Of a stretch of 64,000 nucleotides of DNA, positions 20,896 to 32,013 are shown one piece after another. A model generated the notes under the pieces. That model did not search any database and was not told the origin of the DNA. It saw only the letters and a list, made by a program, of their open reading frames with translations. A program made the translations under genes and the position numbers. The stretch is taken from contig JAHQRK010000011.1 of assembly GCA_019828595.1 (NCBI GenBank), positions 434,001 to 498,000 of the forward strand, given 5' to 3'. Positions within the stretch are counted from its first letter, which is position 1. Every line of letters starts with the position of its first letter. The stretch is from Aphanomyces cochlioides. Its lineage: Eukaryota; Oomycota; Saprolegniomycetes; Saprolegniales; Verrucalvaceae.

Positions 20896-23679
20896 TTAGT
20901 GACGCCGCGCGTCTTTGCTAGTGCGGGAGACCATGACGTGATAAAGCTGCACGAGTTCATCTACGACAGACGAGTTAGAAACCAGTGGAGGAAGAAGCAG
21001 GACGGACCTGGACGAGCGATACGATACCGCGTTTGAAACATCGTGTGACAAAAGCAACAACACTGATCGCATCCATCGCAGACGGAGCATCGGACAACTG
21101 CCGCGCACGCACATTTCGCCGCGGTGGTTGTTGGGCTTTCTTTGTATGCTTGGGAATGCTCCAAGCAACCCGTGTGGCCACGCAACGACCGGAGACCGAG
21201 TTGCGAGTCGAATTGTTTGTCGGGATGGCGAAAACAATCCATGCAGATCGCAAACGGCGCCTTCATGCCAAAGACAGAGCAGCCCAAGCACTGCTTGAAG
21301 CTGTTCGAGAGTTCGTTCCTAGCGAGAAATCGCATTAGAATTACCGCGGGAGAGATAGATGGATCTCTTACTGGCACATGGAACAACGAGCAGCTTCTGG
21401 AGTCATGACAGGTTCGAGCGTGTGGAGGATTTGACGCGTGATGTGGTTTTCCCCGATGAACCATGAGTCGTCGCCTTCGTTCTGGATCGCTTGCTCCTCC
21501 TCGAGGATCATTTCCAACAGTGGACACAGCGCACGAAGACGCAAGACACACTTGTCGTAGAATTTCTCCAGATTCGACAAGGCGATCCATTGCCGCACGG
21601 CTTCGACGAGATAATTGCGTGGATTAAACACGAATCCACGCGGCATTGATGGCGGCGGCGTGGAGTTCCGCACGAGCGTCATTGAATACTACAATTATAT
21701 CGTCCAGTGGAGGGCAAGGAGAGAGCAGAGGGCGACGTACATGCATCGATTCAGCCATCCGAGCTGGCGTGACCCCTTGGAAGAGCCATTCCCACGATAA
21801 AAGCATCAGCGACGGATACATTTCCGCCGGCTTGTCATTCATGACACTGCGCCACATGTGCAGACGGCCCTAGAAGGAAGAGGTGTGAGTCTTGACGGCT
21901 GCCGATGGAAAAGACTTTGTGAATATGGACAAATTCGCCCGCGCGAACACGGACTCGCGACGCGCGATAGCCGAATTTCCTACGAAAGCGCATGAGATCT
22001 TCGTGGAATCATCCGAGGAGCATGCTTGAGATTGTGGAGATATTTCTCATGGAGATCCGTGCGTGTGTTGGACGTGTAGCCCATTCTCTTGAGGAAATCC
22101 TGCACACGCTGACACTGCGGTGGCGACAATTGATCAAAGACGATCAATTCCATCTCGCCCAGAACGACCTACGCCATGCAATCCGCTAGGATTGAAGTTA
22201 TCAAGGGCAACGTACTTGATACGCGACGTCCGTGGATCCGTTGCCAGCATAGATGAGCTCCGAGCGCTGGCCTGAGCCACAGAGATGAATTTTCGGTTCA
22301 AATCGCGCGGCATCGCGGTACTGCGCTGGCATATATTGCATCCAGCAGTGAAGGCCGCCGGCGAATAGATCCCATGCAAAGTCCTGCTTGAGATTGTTTA
22401 CCAGCTATACAAGAAGCCACAGCGATGACGGTCAGGACGAGCTAGAAGCGGCGACGGACGTACCACACGAGCATGGAATTCGAGAGAAATATCGCGAAGG
22501 GCGAGGCCATCTTCGGGTGGCACGACGGTCATGGATTGTTGCCGGGCGTCGGTTAATTGGATAGACGACCCTGAGAGAAAGAATGCTTTAACTTGGGCGA
22601 GAGGAACGTGGTGCTCTGCAACGAAGAGCATCGATCCAGTCGTTCGGTCCCATCGAAATTGATCGCATGTGATCTGGATATTGGCAGGAAGACTAGGCAG
22701 GATTCGCGGTCATCAAGACGATGGAAAAGGGAGACTTTACGTTGTGAGGAGGAAAGGAATCGTCCAGTACAATGGCATCAAGCGACAAGCGAGACCTTGA
22801 ATCACGACGAGCGACTCGACGCTTTCAATGCACCTACAAGATGGAGAAAGATGCGTTCAGGACGAAGATCAAGGTGGAATTGACGAACCGAAAGAGGAAG
22901 TCGACTTCGATATCTGACATGGACACTGCATTTTGAAACGCAGGCGTCAAATCCACACGGAAGACATTGTTTCGGTCGTCGAGCTCTGCATAGCGCGTTG
23001 AGCGGAAGCGATCCATGCTACGAACGTAGTCGGCTTGTGTCCATGGCTGTTGTGCGTAATTTTGAGGCGGTGGTGGAGCATTGTGATGCATGTCATCAAC
23101 TGTGCCATCATCTCGCGAGGAGTAATTAATTGGTGGGAGGAAGACGTCCGAGGAAGCCGTGGATTTGGCTTCGTTTGGTCGTTTGTCTGACATAATGGAC
23201 GGGATTTTAGCTGAGTTGTCGACGGACGGTCGAAACACTGGCAGAGCTGAGGCCGGGGCGGTGTTGCTACCATTGCTAGTACTATTGTGCTGCATATCTG
23301 CCGAGGACGCACGGAGCGATGGTAATGGATGGTCGACGGATTGATTTCTCGGGCGAATCCATTCAGCACGGTGGTTCGAGGATTCGTTGTCGTAAGATTG
23401 GGTCAGCGAGCGCTTGCGGAGGTTTTCCGCTCGGTGTTTGGCCGCAACATCTGCATTGACAGCCACTTGATATTGAAGATCCATGTCGCGGAAGATTTCT
23501 TCTTGCGAGACGAGTGCATCCTTCTTGTTCAAGTCTGTGAATGTACCTCGACTATGGTACATTTTAAAGCATGATGGTTGGCAGCAGAGATGAAGTCCAT
23601 TGATTTCAGCTGGGAGAAGGTTCATACCAAGGCTGATCCGCTTCTCTTTACCGCAGAAGCGGCATTTCACGAATGGCAT
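20896..23679 (-). CDS. uncharacterised multi-exon protein with cysteine clusters
   Basis: The first exon (23679-22889) starts MPFVKCRFCGKEKR and has LHLCCQPSCFKMYHS, a possible zinc knuckle, followed by a long disordered Ser/Asn/Pro-rich stretch. Further exons are clear only in part: near 22660-22470 (ITCDQFRWDR, EHHVPLAQVKAFFLSG), 22410-22216 (NNLKQDFAWDLFAGGLHCW), 22170-21990 (GEMELIVFDQLSPPQCQRV), 21680-21370 (NYLVEAVRQWIALSNLEKFY), 21310-20998 (CLGCSVFGMKAPFAICMDCF, CSVCDGCDQCCCFCH), and a last exon ending RTSKDARRH at 20896. Some joins could not be set. No family recognised. The repeated CxxC pairs at both ends suggest zinc binding. An upstream in-frame ATG at 23748 overlaps the CCGGAT element, so 23679 is preferred. 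Confidence 0.6.
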
Positions 23680-23746
23680 GGAGCTACACGATCGTGGGTG
23701 TCGTTGCCGCCGACGAGGGCTTGATGGCGAGCAAATTTGAATGTGC

Positions 23747-23879
23747 ATCCGGATAAGATATATTTCAAATATATTTAAAGCCTCGTTTCAAAATTTAAAA
23801 TCATTTTTGAACGTCATTTCTTAATACAAATATCAAGATATTCTTCCCCAAAGTTCAAATTTTCAATTCTTATCCGGAT
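23747..23879. promoter_or_regulatory. CCGGAT palindromes upstream of 23679 gene
   Basis: ATCCGGATAA at 23747-23756 (68 bp upstream of the chosen ATG) and TTATCCGGAT at 23870-23879. Confidence 0.5.
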
Positions 23880-23990
23880 GGGTCGGCTGGATTTATCATG
23901 GATATCCAGACCGGAGTATACTAAAATCAAGTTTAAAATATCCGATTCCAGTAACCGACCCGATTTGAGTATACAAATTTCAAGTTTAAA
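23823..23990 (+). repeat. three copies of GTATACAAA..TCAAGT motif
   Basis: AATACAAATATCAAGAT at 23823, GTATACTAAAATCAAGTTT at 23916 and GTATACAAATTTCAAGTTT at 23969. The rest of 23991-24777 holds no recognisable gene apart from a CCAAT-like TTTGATTGGCTGCC at 24578, about 190 bp upstream of the next ORF. Confidence 0.55.
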
Positions 23991-24777
23991 GTCTGATCCC
24001 CCGCCCAATTCGACATAAACGAGGTGGTTTTCACTATCGAAACGGGGAGGAGTGACACTACTCTCGTCTTGGAAGCTACTTGAACAAAGTGCACTGTGGC
24101 ATGGCTTCCAGGAAGGAAGCTTCAGAGGCGACATCGTATCTCTTCGTCACCTCTGCAGGCTTGGACTGTGTTGCTACGTGAGTCCAAGCTGGTTCTTGCA
24201 ACAAATCCAGCTGCATAGCTAACAGAATGGATGGTTACACCACCTATCGAAGCTAGTCAGTTGGGGAAGTCGTTGTAACATCGTACGACTATCCGTATGG
24301 AAACGTGTGGACAAGTCTGAGTGAAAAAAATTGACAACGGCGGCTGGCGTGAGAATAAACATGAAACATCTCTCTCTCTTATCCATGCGCCACACACACA
24401 AAACGCATCGTCTAGCAACTCTACAGTAGACATAAAGTATCGTCTCTCCTCGGTCCATCTCGATGACTGGCAAAGAACGTCGTCCTCCGTACAGTATAAT
24501 CACCGAAATGGTGGTTTGGCAAGAATTGAAAAAAGGTCGACATGTCTTCCGTCCTCCTCCACTTTCCGATCGACGCATTTGATTGGCTGCCATTACAACC
24601 GACGTAATATGGCGAATCTATTAAAATATCTTGAACTTTGTATGGGCGGGAATAAAATCACGACGGTTCGCCTGGCATTCAACGATTACTTCAAAAATGA
24701 CGGAGGCACATGAGGCCATTGTTCATTCCGGCAATCGGTCGTCGTCTTGGAGGAGAAGAGCGATCTAACGAAAGCAA

Positions 24778-25626
24778 ATGAAGGAACACAAGCTCAAGAG
24801 TCGTCAAGACTTTTATACGATCCACGTGGGTGCTGTGCCGCTGCCGCCTCCACTTGTTCAGAAGAAGAGCGGCGCTTTGGCCATCCATTGGATATTGGCG
24901 CCAACTTGGCTGGCGTGGGGCGTTTGGACATGGACTGCGGCGTTTGAGCTGATCAATGTCGTAGCATTCCTCACGGTTGGCGCAATCTTGGCCATGTGGA
25001 CCATCTTGGCCAACATGCCAACCCATGCTGAGGAACTCCATGTCACGCGCTTCTTCCAGCCATGGTTTTCCCATATTTTCCGGCCTCGAACACCCTCGGT
25101 GCAACGACACGACGATTCAGAATGGATCCAAACGCGCCTGCGTCGAACAGTCTCGACATCGTCCTCAGAAAGTGACTTTGAATACGCAGTTCGATGCTCC
25201 GAATCCACAGTCGCGATCGACGATGATTATGAAATGTATCAAGAGGAATTGCTCCATCAACAGAGCATTCCCGAAGAAGATGATGACGAATGGGTCAGCA
25301 CGCCGAGCGAGACGCTCAATAGCTGGCTCGTATCACAGCCCGAATTCCAGCCCGAATACCCGCCTGTCCAGCCACCCGCTCCTGTGAAACGCAAGCGAGC
25401 TGACAGCACCACGATTGAACCACCAGTTACCAAGCGTATTACCAAGACGCCAGTCAAGCGTATCCTAAAATCCTCGCTCTGCCGTTCTCCTGAGATCCGT
25501 CGCATGATGGAAGAGCTCGAGCGCATGCAGGATGAAGGCGATGCGCTGGTCATGGCCGCAGAAGCAGTCGGCATCGGCGCGCGTTGCACGATGAACGAAC
25601 GCCTGCGCCGTCTTGGACGCTTGTAG
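24778..25626 (+). CDS. hypothetical membrane protein with two transmembrane segments
   Basis: A single exon of 282 residues. Two adjacent hydrophobic segments (about residues 35-55 and 58-78: WILAPTWLAWGVWTW and LINVVAFLTVGAILAMW) are followed by a long charged tail. The tail is acidic in the middle (EEDDDEWVSTPSE) and basic with KRKRAD and TPVKRILKSSLC near the end, then a helix RRMMEELERMQDEGDALVM. The KRxxK pattern could be a nuclear or inner-nuclear-membrane signal (inference). No family recognised. Start chosen as the first ATG after an in-frame stop. Confidence 0.6.
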   Translation: MKEHKLKSRQDFYTIHVGAVPLPPPLVQKKSGALAIHWILAPTWLAWGVWTWTAAFELINVVAFLTVGAILAMWTILANMPTHAEELHVTRFFQPWFSHIFRPRTPSVQRHDDSEWIQTRLRRTVSTSSSESDFEYAVRCSESTVAIDDDYEMYQEELLHQQSIPEEDDDEWVSTPSETLNSWLVSQPEFQPEYPPVQPPAPVKRKRADSTTIEPPVTKRITKTPVKRILKSSLCRSPEIRRMMEELERMQDEGDALVMAAEAVGIGARCTMNERLRRLGRL

Positions 25627-26080
25627 CGTCGTTGTCGATTGTCCATTCGGAAGAAAAAAGAACATTTTTAAATCGGAAAAATTAAAATAAATCGGTAAAG
25701 TCCATTCATTTTGTATTGGAATTACCGGATGGACAACAATTTTTTTTCTATTTTTTCAATTCAATTTTTAAAGGTATTTAAATTGATACTATTAAAAGTA
25801 TCATAATTTGTATCATTTCATGGAATATTGTTGATTTGATACGAATTTCCAGACCCCGTTCAATCGAATCACGCCGGCGGATCGTTTCACCAATCGACAC
25901 CATTGGCTAATAAGTATTTTGAGTTCTTTTGATTGGCTGAATAAAATTTTAAAGAAAGTACAGAGAAAGTACTGTTCTAATTTTCATTCATCCAATGTAT
26001 TGGCGCGATTGGAGATTGATACAAAAAACCAATCCAAATTGGGAAATTTCTAGCGAATCCACAATATTTAAAATGATATT
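25627..26080. other. convergent 3' intergenic region
   Basis: AT-rich, with CCAAT/ATTGG boxes at about 25892, 25905 and 25931 (GATTGGCTGA) and no ORF. These boxes lie between two gene ends rather than at a start, which hints at an unseen small gene or a transposon scrap. Confidence 0.3.
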
Positions 26081-27030
26081 TTAATTGCTCTTGTTCAAAA
26101 AGCTCATAAAGCCTGTGTATGCCCGCTCGAGATCAAAGCTCATTTGGCGCGTCTGGTCGTCATCGAGCTCGTCGGAGGCGCGCATGGCGTTCAGGACGCG
26201 TAGCCACTGCTCGAGCTTCAAGCGACCTTCAAAAGTTGGCGGGAGGCCTTTCACTTTCGTCAGAGAACCCATACATTCGCTCAAAAGCGGTTGGATTTCA
26301 TCCACAGCACGGACATTCAGCTTGAGAGAATCCATGAGCGTAATGCAATGTTGTACCTACGATGCACACAACGATAAGCACGCAAAGTTCACAGCATCAT
26401 TGTACTGTTTGAGCTACATTGACAGCATCGGCACTTGTGCTGGTCGTATTGTGCACCACCGTCGCGGGAACCCCGAGACGAACGAGACGTTCAACAGCAC
26501 GGGGGCAATCCAATCGATAGTGCGTCAAGAACGCTTCGATTGAGACGAGATGCCCAGCGTTACGCAGCGCTGTTTCAGCCGTCTTGTACTGAGAAATCAA
26601 TTTCGTACAGGCTTCAGTGTACTAATGCAGTGACAATTCGATTGATATGGGCAAGCATGTACCTCATCGGGTGAAATAGCATCTCGGACGTATGCGGTTT
26701 CGAGGTGTTCCGTCGTCTAAACGAGAGTGAGAGGCCGCGGACATCGAGGGGAGATGGATGTACCTTGATAATAGCATACAGATCCGACAGATCTTCATAC
26801 ATACGTCGATCTTTCGCGCTCTCAAAGAGTTTGATTTCTGTCGGTTTGGAAATCGAGTTGGCAGAAGTCGATCGAGTCACTGCAAACGTCGTCTACGGAC
26901 CTCGTTCAAACACAAGAGACTAGCAAGAGAAACGTACCGAGCTTTGCAACACTGTCGTCGTCTGCACAGTCGACGTATACGCATAAGCAGGCGGCGGAGG
27001 CGGCGGCGTGCTCGAATACATTGGATTCAT
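26081..27030 (-). CDS. VPS28: ESCRT-I subunit VPS28
   Basis: Five exons: 27030-26938, 26892-26764, 26716-26663, 26621-26418 and 26356-26081, introns 41-61 nt, 251 residues. After a proline-rich start the N-terminal core reads EIKLFESAKDRRMYEDLSDL and, across a splice, VRDAISPDEYTEACTKLISQ, followed by FLTHYRLDCPRAVERL. The C-terminal four-helix domain reads LNVRAVDEIQPLLSE, LPPTFEGRLKLEQWL and MRASDELDDDQTRQMSFDLE. All match the VPS28 pattern (human length 221). The C-terminal domain recruits ESCRT-II, and the core binds VPS23 and VPS37 in endosomal sorting of ubiquitinated cargo. Confidence 0.93.
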
Positions 27031-27698
27031 CTTGTGAAATTCTTCGCACCTGGAATCGGCGGTCGTCAACCAAATTGTGAATGAATGTAATATCTTAAAA
27101 TTTGTATAAAAATGAAATGAGAGACGAAGTTTTTCCTATGTCAAGCATGTCTGCCATATTCAAGCTTATTTATATTTGGAATTGCCAAAACTTGGTGTAT
27201 CTATCTTGCCTAAAATATGCAATTGTATTAAAGAGTTATACTTGAAATTTGTATACTTTGTCAGCTATCCTAGTCATACCAACACTCTCAGTTTTAAACT
27301 TTCCCACGTCTTGAGCATCGCCGATGACAAAGCCGTCATGGAGTCTCTCGTCTAATTTGGCCCCTTTGGTTTGAAAAATGGCGTCTAGGTAGGTCAATTG
27401 TCTTTGAGTTGAGCTTTTTGTTCCCTAGCAGCATTCAGGACTGGTCCCTGAGCGCGCCAAGACTAATTGAACGTCGAAATGCACCCTGGCAGTCGATGAG
27501 CAAGAGCCAATGGTGCGCGAAAGATGGAATTACAATGGAAACAAGGGAACAGATCTCTTGAGCCGTATCTTGAAGCTCTCTGCTGACATCATGCATGGAA
27601 TCGAGGTGTCGAATCGCTATGTGAACGCAAGACGAAGAAGAGATGACGGAATGTTGATTTCTATTCGTGGGGGATATCATAGACGACATTTGTGTTGC
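27031..27698. other. intergenic region upstream of VPS28
   Basis: No gene recognised. One inverted copy of the GTATACAAA..TCAAGT motif (reads ACTTGAAATTTGTATACTT, 27240-27258) lies about 210 bp upstream of VPS28. Confidence 0.4.
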
Positions 27699-29111
27699 TT
27701 AAGATTGGTAAGCCTGCTTGATGACTTTGGCGATCGTGGACAATTGCATGTTGGCAGTACCTTCGTAGATGGCGCCAATCTTGGAGTCGCGCCACATCTT
27801 CTCGACATGGAGCGTCTTGGTGAATGCCACACCACCCATGAGCTCAATGCACTTGGAGGCCGTGCGTTCGGCCACGCGGGACGCATGCAACTTCGCAAAG
27901 GCAGCTTCTTTGACAAACGGAGCGCCAGCATCCTTGAGACGCGCAGCGTTGTACACCAAGAGCCGTGCGGTTTCAATGTCAAGGGCGATTTCAGCTTGTT
28001 GATGTTGCATCGCTTGGAAGTCGCCGATGGCATGACCGAATTGCTTGCGCTCGTACAAATATGGCAGCGTTTGGTCAAAGACACCTTGCGCCAAGCCAAG
28101 CATTTGGGCTCCGATACCAATGCGGCCTTCGTTCAACGTCGAAATAGCCACCTTGTAGCCTTCACCAACCTAGTCACGCTCGTGAGATTCAAGTCAGAGC
28201 GTTCGGAGCATACCTTGCCGAGGACTTTGTCGGCCGAGACCTTGACATTGTTCAAATAGACTGGACAAGTAGACGACGCTCGGATGCCGAGTTTGTCTTC
28301 AGGCTTTCCAATTTCGAGACCTTCGAGCTCTCGGTCGACAATGAAGCACGTGATGCCCTTGTGGCCCTTGGAGAAGTCAACATTGGCAAAGACAAGGTAG
28401 ACGCCAGCGTATTCCGAGTTGGAAATCCACATCTTCTGACCGTTCAACGTGTAATAGCTTCCATCGGCCGAGATATCAGCGCGGGTTTTCAACGCAAATG
28501 CATCCGAACCAGAGCCAGGTTCCGTCAAACAAAAGCTACCAACCTACAAGACACGTTAGCCTCCTCAACATCAAGGAGATAGACATACCATGTCGGTGGA
28601 AAGACGCGACAAATATTGTTGGTTTTGTTCTGGCGTGCCGTAGTTCTAAAGCGAGATTGAGCTCGAGGCAGGATGCTAAAAGAGTTACGTACGATGAACA
28701 CGTTGTTCACGATCGTGTTTTGCAAGTCGCTGAGCAAGCCGACCGAGGGGTCAACACGGCTAAGTTCTTCGACAGCCAAGCAGACATTCATGAACGAAGC
28801 ACCAGCGCCGCCGTATTCTTCAGGGATTTCAATGCCCAAGAACTATCAAATCCATGATAAAAAACCTGAACAATTAATTGCGCTCATACCCCGTGTTCGA
28901 ACATGCCGCGCGTGACGTCCATATTCATTTCACCTGAAGCATCCATCTCACTCACGAAGGGCAAACACACGTCTTGGGCAAACTTCTGAGCCGCTTCTTT
29001 GAACATCATTTCTTCCTCGGTGAGGAAACTCAGCGGCAAATGGCCAGAGCTCATAGTTCGGCGGGAGTGGCTCAAGGCAGGGCGGACGAGGCGGCGGGCA
29101 ATGGCGTGCAT
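27699..29111 (-). CDS. ACADSB: short/branched-chain acyl-CoA dehydrogenase, mitochondrial (copy B)
   Basis: Five exons: 29111-28890, 28842-28693, 28645-28589, 28543-28214 and 28169-27699, introns 44-47 nt, 409 residues. Exons 2-5 have exactly the same lengths as in copy A (150, 57, 330, 471 nt), so all four intron positions are conserved. The presequence differs ([19 protein letters not shown]). Functional segments are the same: [38 protein letters not shown], and [19 protein letters not shown] followed by YEGTANMQ with the catalytic Glu. The EA to EP change in the FAD segment and GG to MG (ELMGGVAF) distinguish the copies. It is in inverted orientation to copy A, about 10.7 kb away. Two genes could serve different tissues or branched and straight substrates. 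Confidence 0.92.
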
Positions 29112-29201
29112 CGTACACAGAGTAAATTTGAAAATGACACGATCGGCTCGCTCGAGGGTGCGCACGTGACGTTCACGTGAAAGTGCATCCTCCCTGTGAT
29201 T

Positions 29202-29250
29202 TGATTGGCTCTTGGATGACGTTTCACAAATCTAGTGCTCTGATTGGTGC
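29202..29250. promoter_or_regulatory. CCAAT boxes upstream of acyl-CoA dehydrogenase B
   Basis: TTGATTGGCT (29201-29210) and TGATTGGTGC (29241-29250), 90-140 bp upstream of the minus-strand ATG at 29111, the same class of box as in copy A. Confidence 0.5.
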
Positions 29251-30240
29251 ATTTTTATTTCACACAATTGAAATGTCCATCGCCATAGGTTGAAGTGCCA
29301 CTCCTGCCACCATACCACATGGGTGAAGCTTGGACAACGACACCAAATGCGAGGAATTGACCTTGGTTGCCTCTGCAAACTATCGTGCTACGGATTGCAC
29401 AGAATAAATATCACCGGCGAGTGCAAGATGTGGAGAAGAATGAAGTTATCAAGGCCAAGATGTATAAATTCCCGGTCGTAACCTTCTCTGCTTTATGCTG
29501 CATAATGATTTTGCCACTGACAGCACGAAATCCCCGGATTTCCTTGTCGTTGTTGAGCGTTTTGGTCCTGCTGCGCTTGAATCTGGCATGCCATATTTGG
29601 TACCTTTGATCGTCCATCAGCTAGCCTTGTTTCGACCAGAAGTGCCTGCGGTTTCATGGCTTGCATTTGTTTGCTTTACTGACAAGAATTGTTGTTTGAC
29701 GTCTCTGCTTTGGGGCACAATTCTTGACAATCGGGCAGAAGAGCGCGGATAACAAAAATACTCGAGGTACGTACATTTTGCAACTTGAAAGGACCACTTG
29801 CTTACAAAATGCTAGGATTTGCATGGCTTCTGAATCTCACAATTTGCGATCCATTTGGATTTCTCCAAGACTGTTTTAATCCTCTCATCGAAAATGTTCT
29901 GTGTACTTCCATGTCATACAGCTCTCATGGCGATCCAGGCGAAAACTCGAATAAGAAAAGACTGCGTTTGGCAGCGAAATGATATACATAAAACCTGCTG
30001 ACTTAATGCCTTGGAGTCTACAAGCATAGTAGTCTGGTTGATAAGAGCCCAGCACGAGGAAAGGAAGACTGTCGCTTGCTCCGTCGTCGAATTTTGCATT
30101 TGATGCGCCTGTTGAGGAAGATCGCCACGTCAGTCTCAATCATTTTGCGACAATCTTTCCGGTGAACCTCATCCGCTAAATAATTGTATTGAAAATATAT
30201 TTTTGAGACCATCAATTACAATTATTTATTGGACCCGAAG
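29251..30240. other. 990-bp region without a recognised gene
   Basis: Short ORFs on both strands (29367-29609 and 29495-29752 plus; 29885-30139 minus) have no family signature. May be a decayed element. Confidence 0.35.
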
Positions 30241-31397
30241 TTACTCTGGTGGAATCATATTGCCATTAAGCTGCAAGAGCTTCTTGTACAAAAGCGCCAA
30301 GAGCGCAACGACGAGCGCGGTGGAAATGCCTTGTAGAACACTGTCGATGAAATCGCCTTGTCGCTGCGGTCGGGGAGCAGGAGCAGGTGCTGGAGCAGGA
30401 GCTCGGGCTGGAGTTGGAGCTGGGGAGGGGGTAGTTCTTGGCTGGGGAGATGCTGGACTTTGCACTCGAGGGAGTTCAGTGGATGATGCTGCTGCAGGGA
30501 CGTCAGGGGCCTTTTCGGAGCCTTCAGCTGATGGCGCAGCCGTTGGGACAGCAGTAGGTGCGGCGGTTTGATCCGATGTTGACGAGTCGGCGTTATCTGG
30601 AGCGGCTTCCATGTTGTGTATATGGAGTTGAGCAATTTGAGACGCATATTTCGACTCGACAGGAGCTGTATCGCGAGGCTTCTCCTCAGGAATCAAATCC
30701 TTGATACTGCCACATTGTGGGCATGACCAGTTCACAGACTAAAACAATGGAGATGAGCCTTACGGATTATACAGATACCATACCTCTTTTGCCAAGGCCT
30801 TCCGCTCGTCAGCTGTAAAATCCAATGCACCGATTGCTCCTTCACCTTTTGTCGGCATAAAACTGATGAGCGCTTCCAAGATCAAGCGAACTACGAGCGT
30901 CAAAAGTCCAAACCCAGTCGTGAATAGAACGCATACCTCCCCAAGCAGGCTGCCAATGTTCAGGATGATACGCAGAAATACTTAAGCAAATCTTCTTCTT
31001 CACTTCAAACCTCCCGTTTGGCTAAACGTATATGTCAGTCCCAGATACCCTTGTTATCGAGATCGATTACTGTGAGGAGAATAATGTTGGGTGGTTTGAA
31101 CGGATAGTCTGCCGGAAGAAGAATGCGTCCGTGATACACTCCTCCTTCAAATGGAGTGTCTCGAGGTCCACGGATCGTGAAATGCCAGTCAAACATGTTG
31201 TCCTGTGCACACATGAGCGCTTACATTATGAAATCCAGTAGGATCAACCTCAAGAGGCGCGGCGAAATACTGGTCGCTCGGGTCCGTCATCATCTCCCGA
31301 ACATCCTACGTCATGAAAACACTCAATCCACACGATACTTTGCCCTTCTTACCGCTCGGATGCGCTTGATGGCCGTGTTCCCAATGGATCCCGACAT
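30241..31397 (-). CDS. UBE2J1: tail-anchored ubiquitin-conjugating enzyme E2, UBE2J/Ubc6 type
   Basis: Six exons: 31397-31353, 31305-31249, 31202-31071, 31021-30937, 30890-30784 and 30738-30241, introns 44-49 nt, 307 residues. The UBC fold is complete: DNMFDWHFTIRGPRDTPFEG, VYHGRILLPADYPFKPPNI, FEVKKKICLSISAYHPEHW with the catalytic Cys, and MPTKGEGAIGALDFTADERK. A long Pro/Ala-rich spacer (PAPTPARAPAPAPAPAP) leads to a C-terminal membrane anchor (ALVVALLALLYKKLLQL). This is the Ubc6/UBE2J architecture that works at the endoplasmic reticulum in ER-associated degradation. A CCGGAT palindrome lies 48 bp upstream of the ATG. Confidence 0.93.
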
Positions 31398-31444
31398 GCC
31401 GCCACGTGGATTAGGTAGTGGGAATAACAATCTGATGAACTTTC

Positions 31445-31454
31445 ATCCGGATAA
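31445..31454. promoter_or_regulatory. CCGGAT palindrome upstream of UBE2J gene
   Basis: ATCCGGATAA, 48 bp upstream of the minus-strand ATG at 31397. Confidence 0.5.
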
Positions 31455-32013
31455 TTTTTTTTGAATAAAAATAGCAAAATCTTGCCGATTTTTTTCTATT
31501 TCTATTAACGATGTCGCTCATCCACTGCCGCTTCGATGGCTACAACGTACCTTAGTTGGTGCCAGCGTATCTCACACTCGCAAAGATATTGTCATGCTCT
31601 TGGAGATAGCTTTATTCATTATGCAACAAGACAACGGATTGCAGTCCAAAATTTTGAGCAAATTTTGAATTCACTCAGTCTGAATTCGAGTAATTTTTGA
31701 ATACTACCGTTTGGTTGAAGTTCTTCTCTAAAATATTCTCATGGCATTCAAATGAGCTGTTATCGTTTAACAGTCGAGTAGAGATAAACAGAACAACTCC
31801 TAGCAACTCGTTTAGAATATTGTGATATTTTCCTAGTGAACGGCTCTCTCACAATTATGCTCGTGCTGCTGAAGAGCGAATAATCCGAAAATTGGATTTT
31901 TAAATTCGTTCTTATTGCAATTATAGTTTCTAATTTGTCTCGAATCTTTTATCCGGATGACACAAGGAAAGACACATGACAACGAACATGCGATTAGTCG
32001 GACTCCCTGTGCT
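31455..32013. other. AT-rich region between UBE2J promoter and ZC3H15 3' end
   Basis: No ORF. A further TTATCCGGAT copy lies at 31949-31958, only 55 bp beyond the ZC3H15 stop and not at a known start. Confidence 0.35.

Noticed and set aside
30365..30425. GGAGCAGGAGCAGG repeat
   Set aside because: Explained by the Pro/Ala-rich spacer of the UBE2J-type protein on the minus strand.
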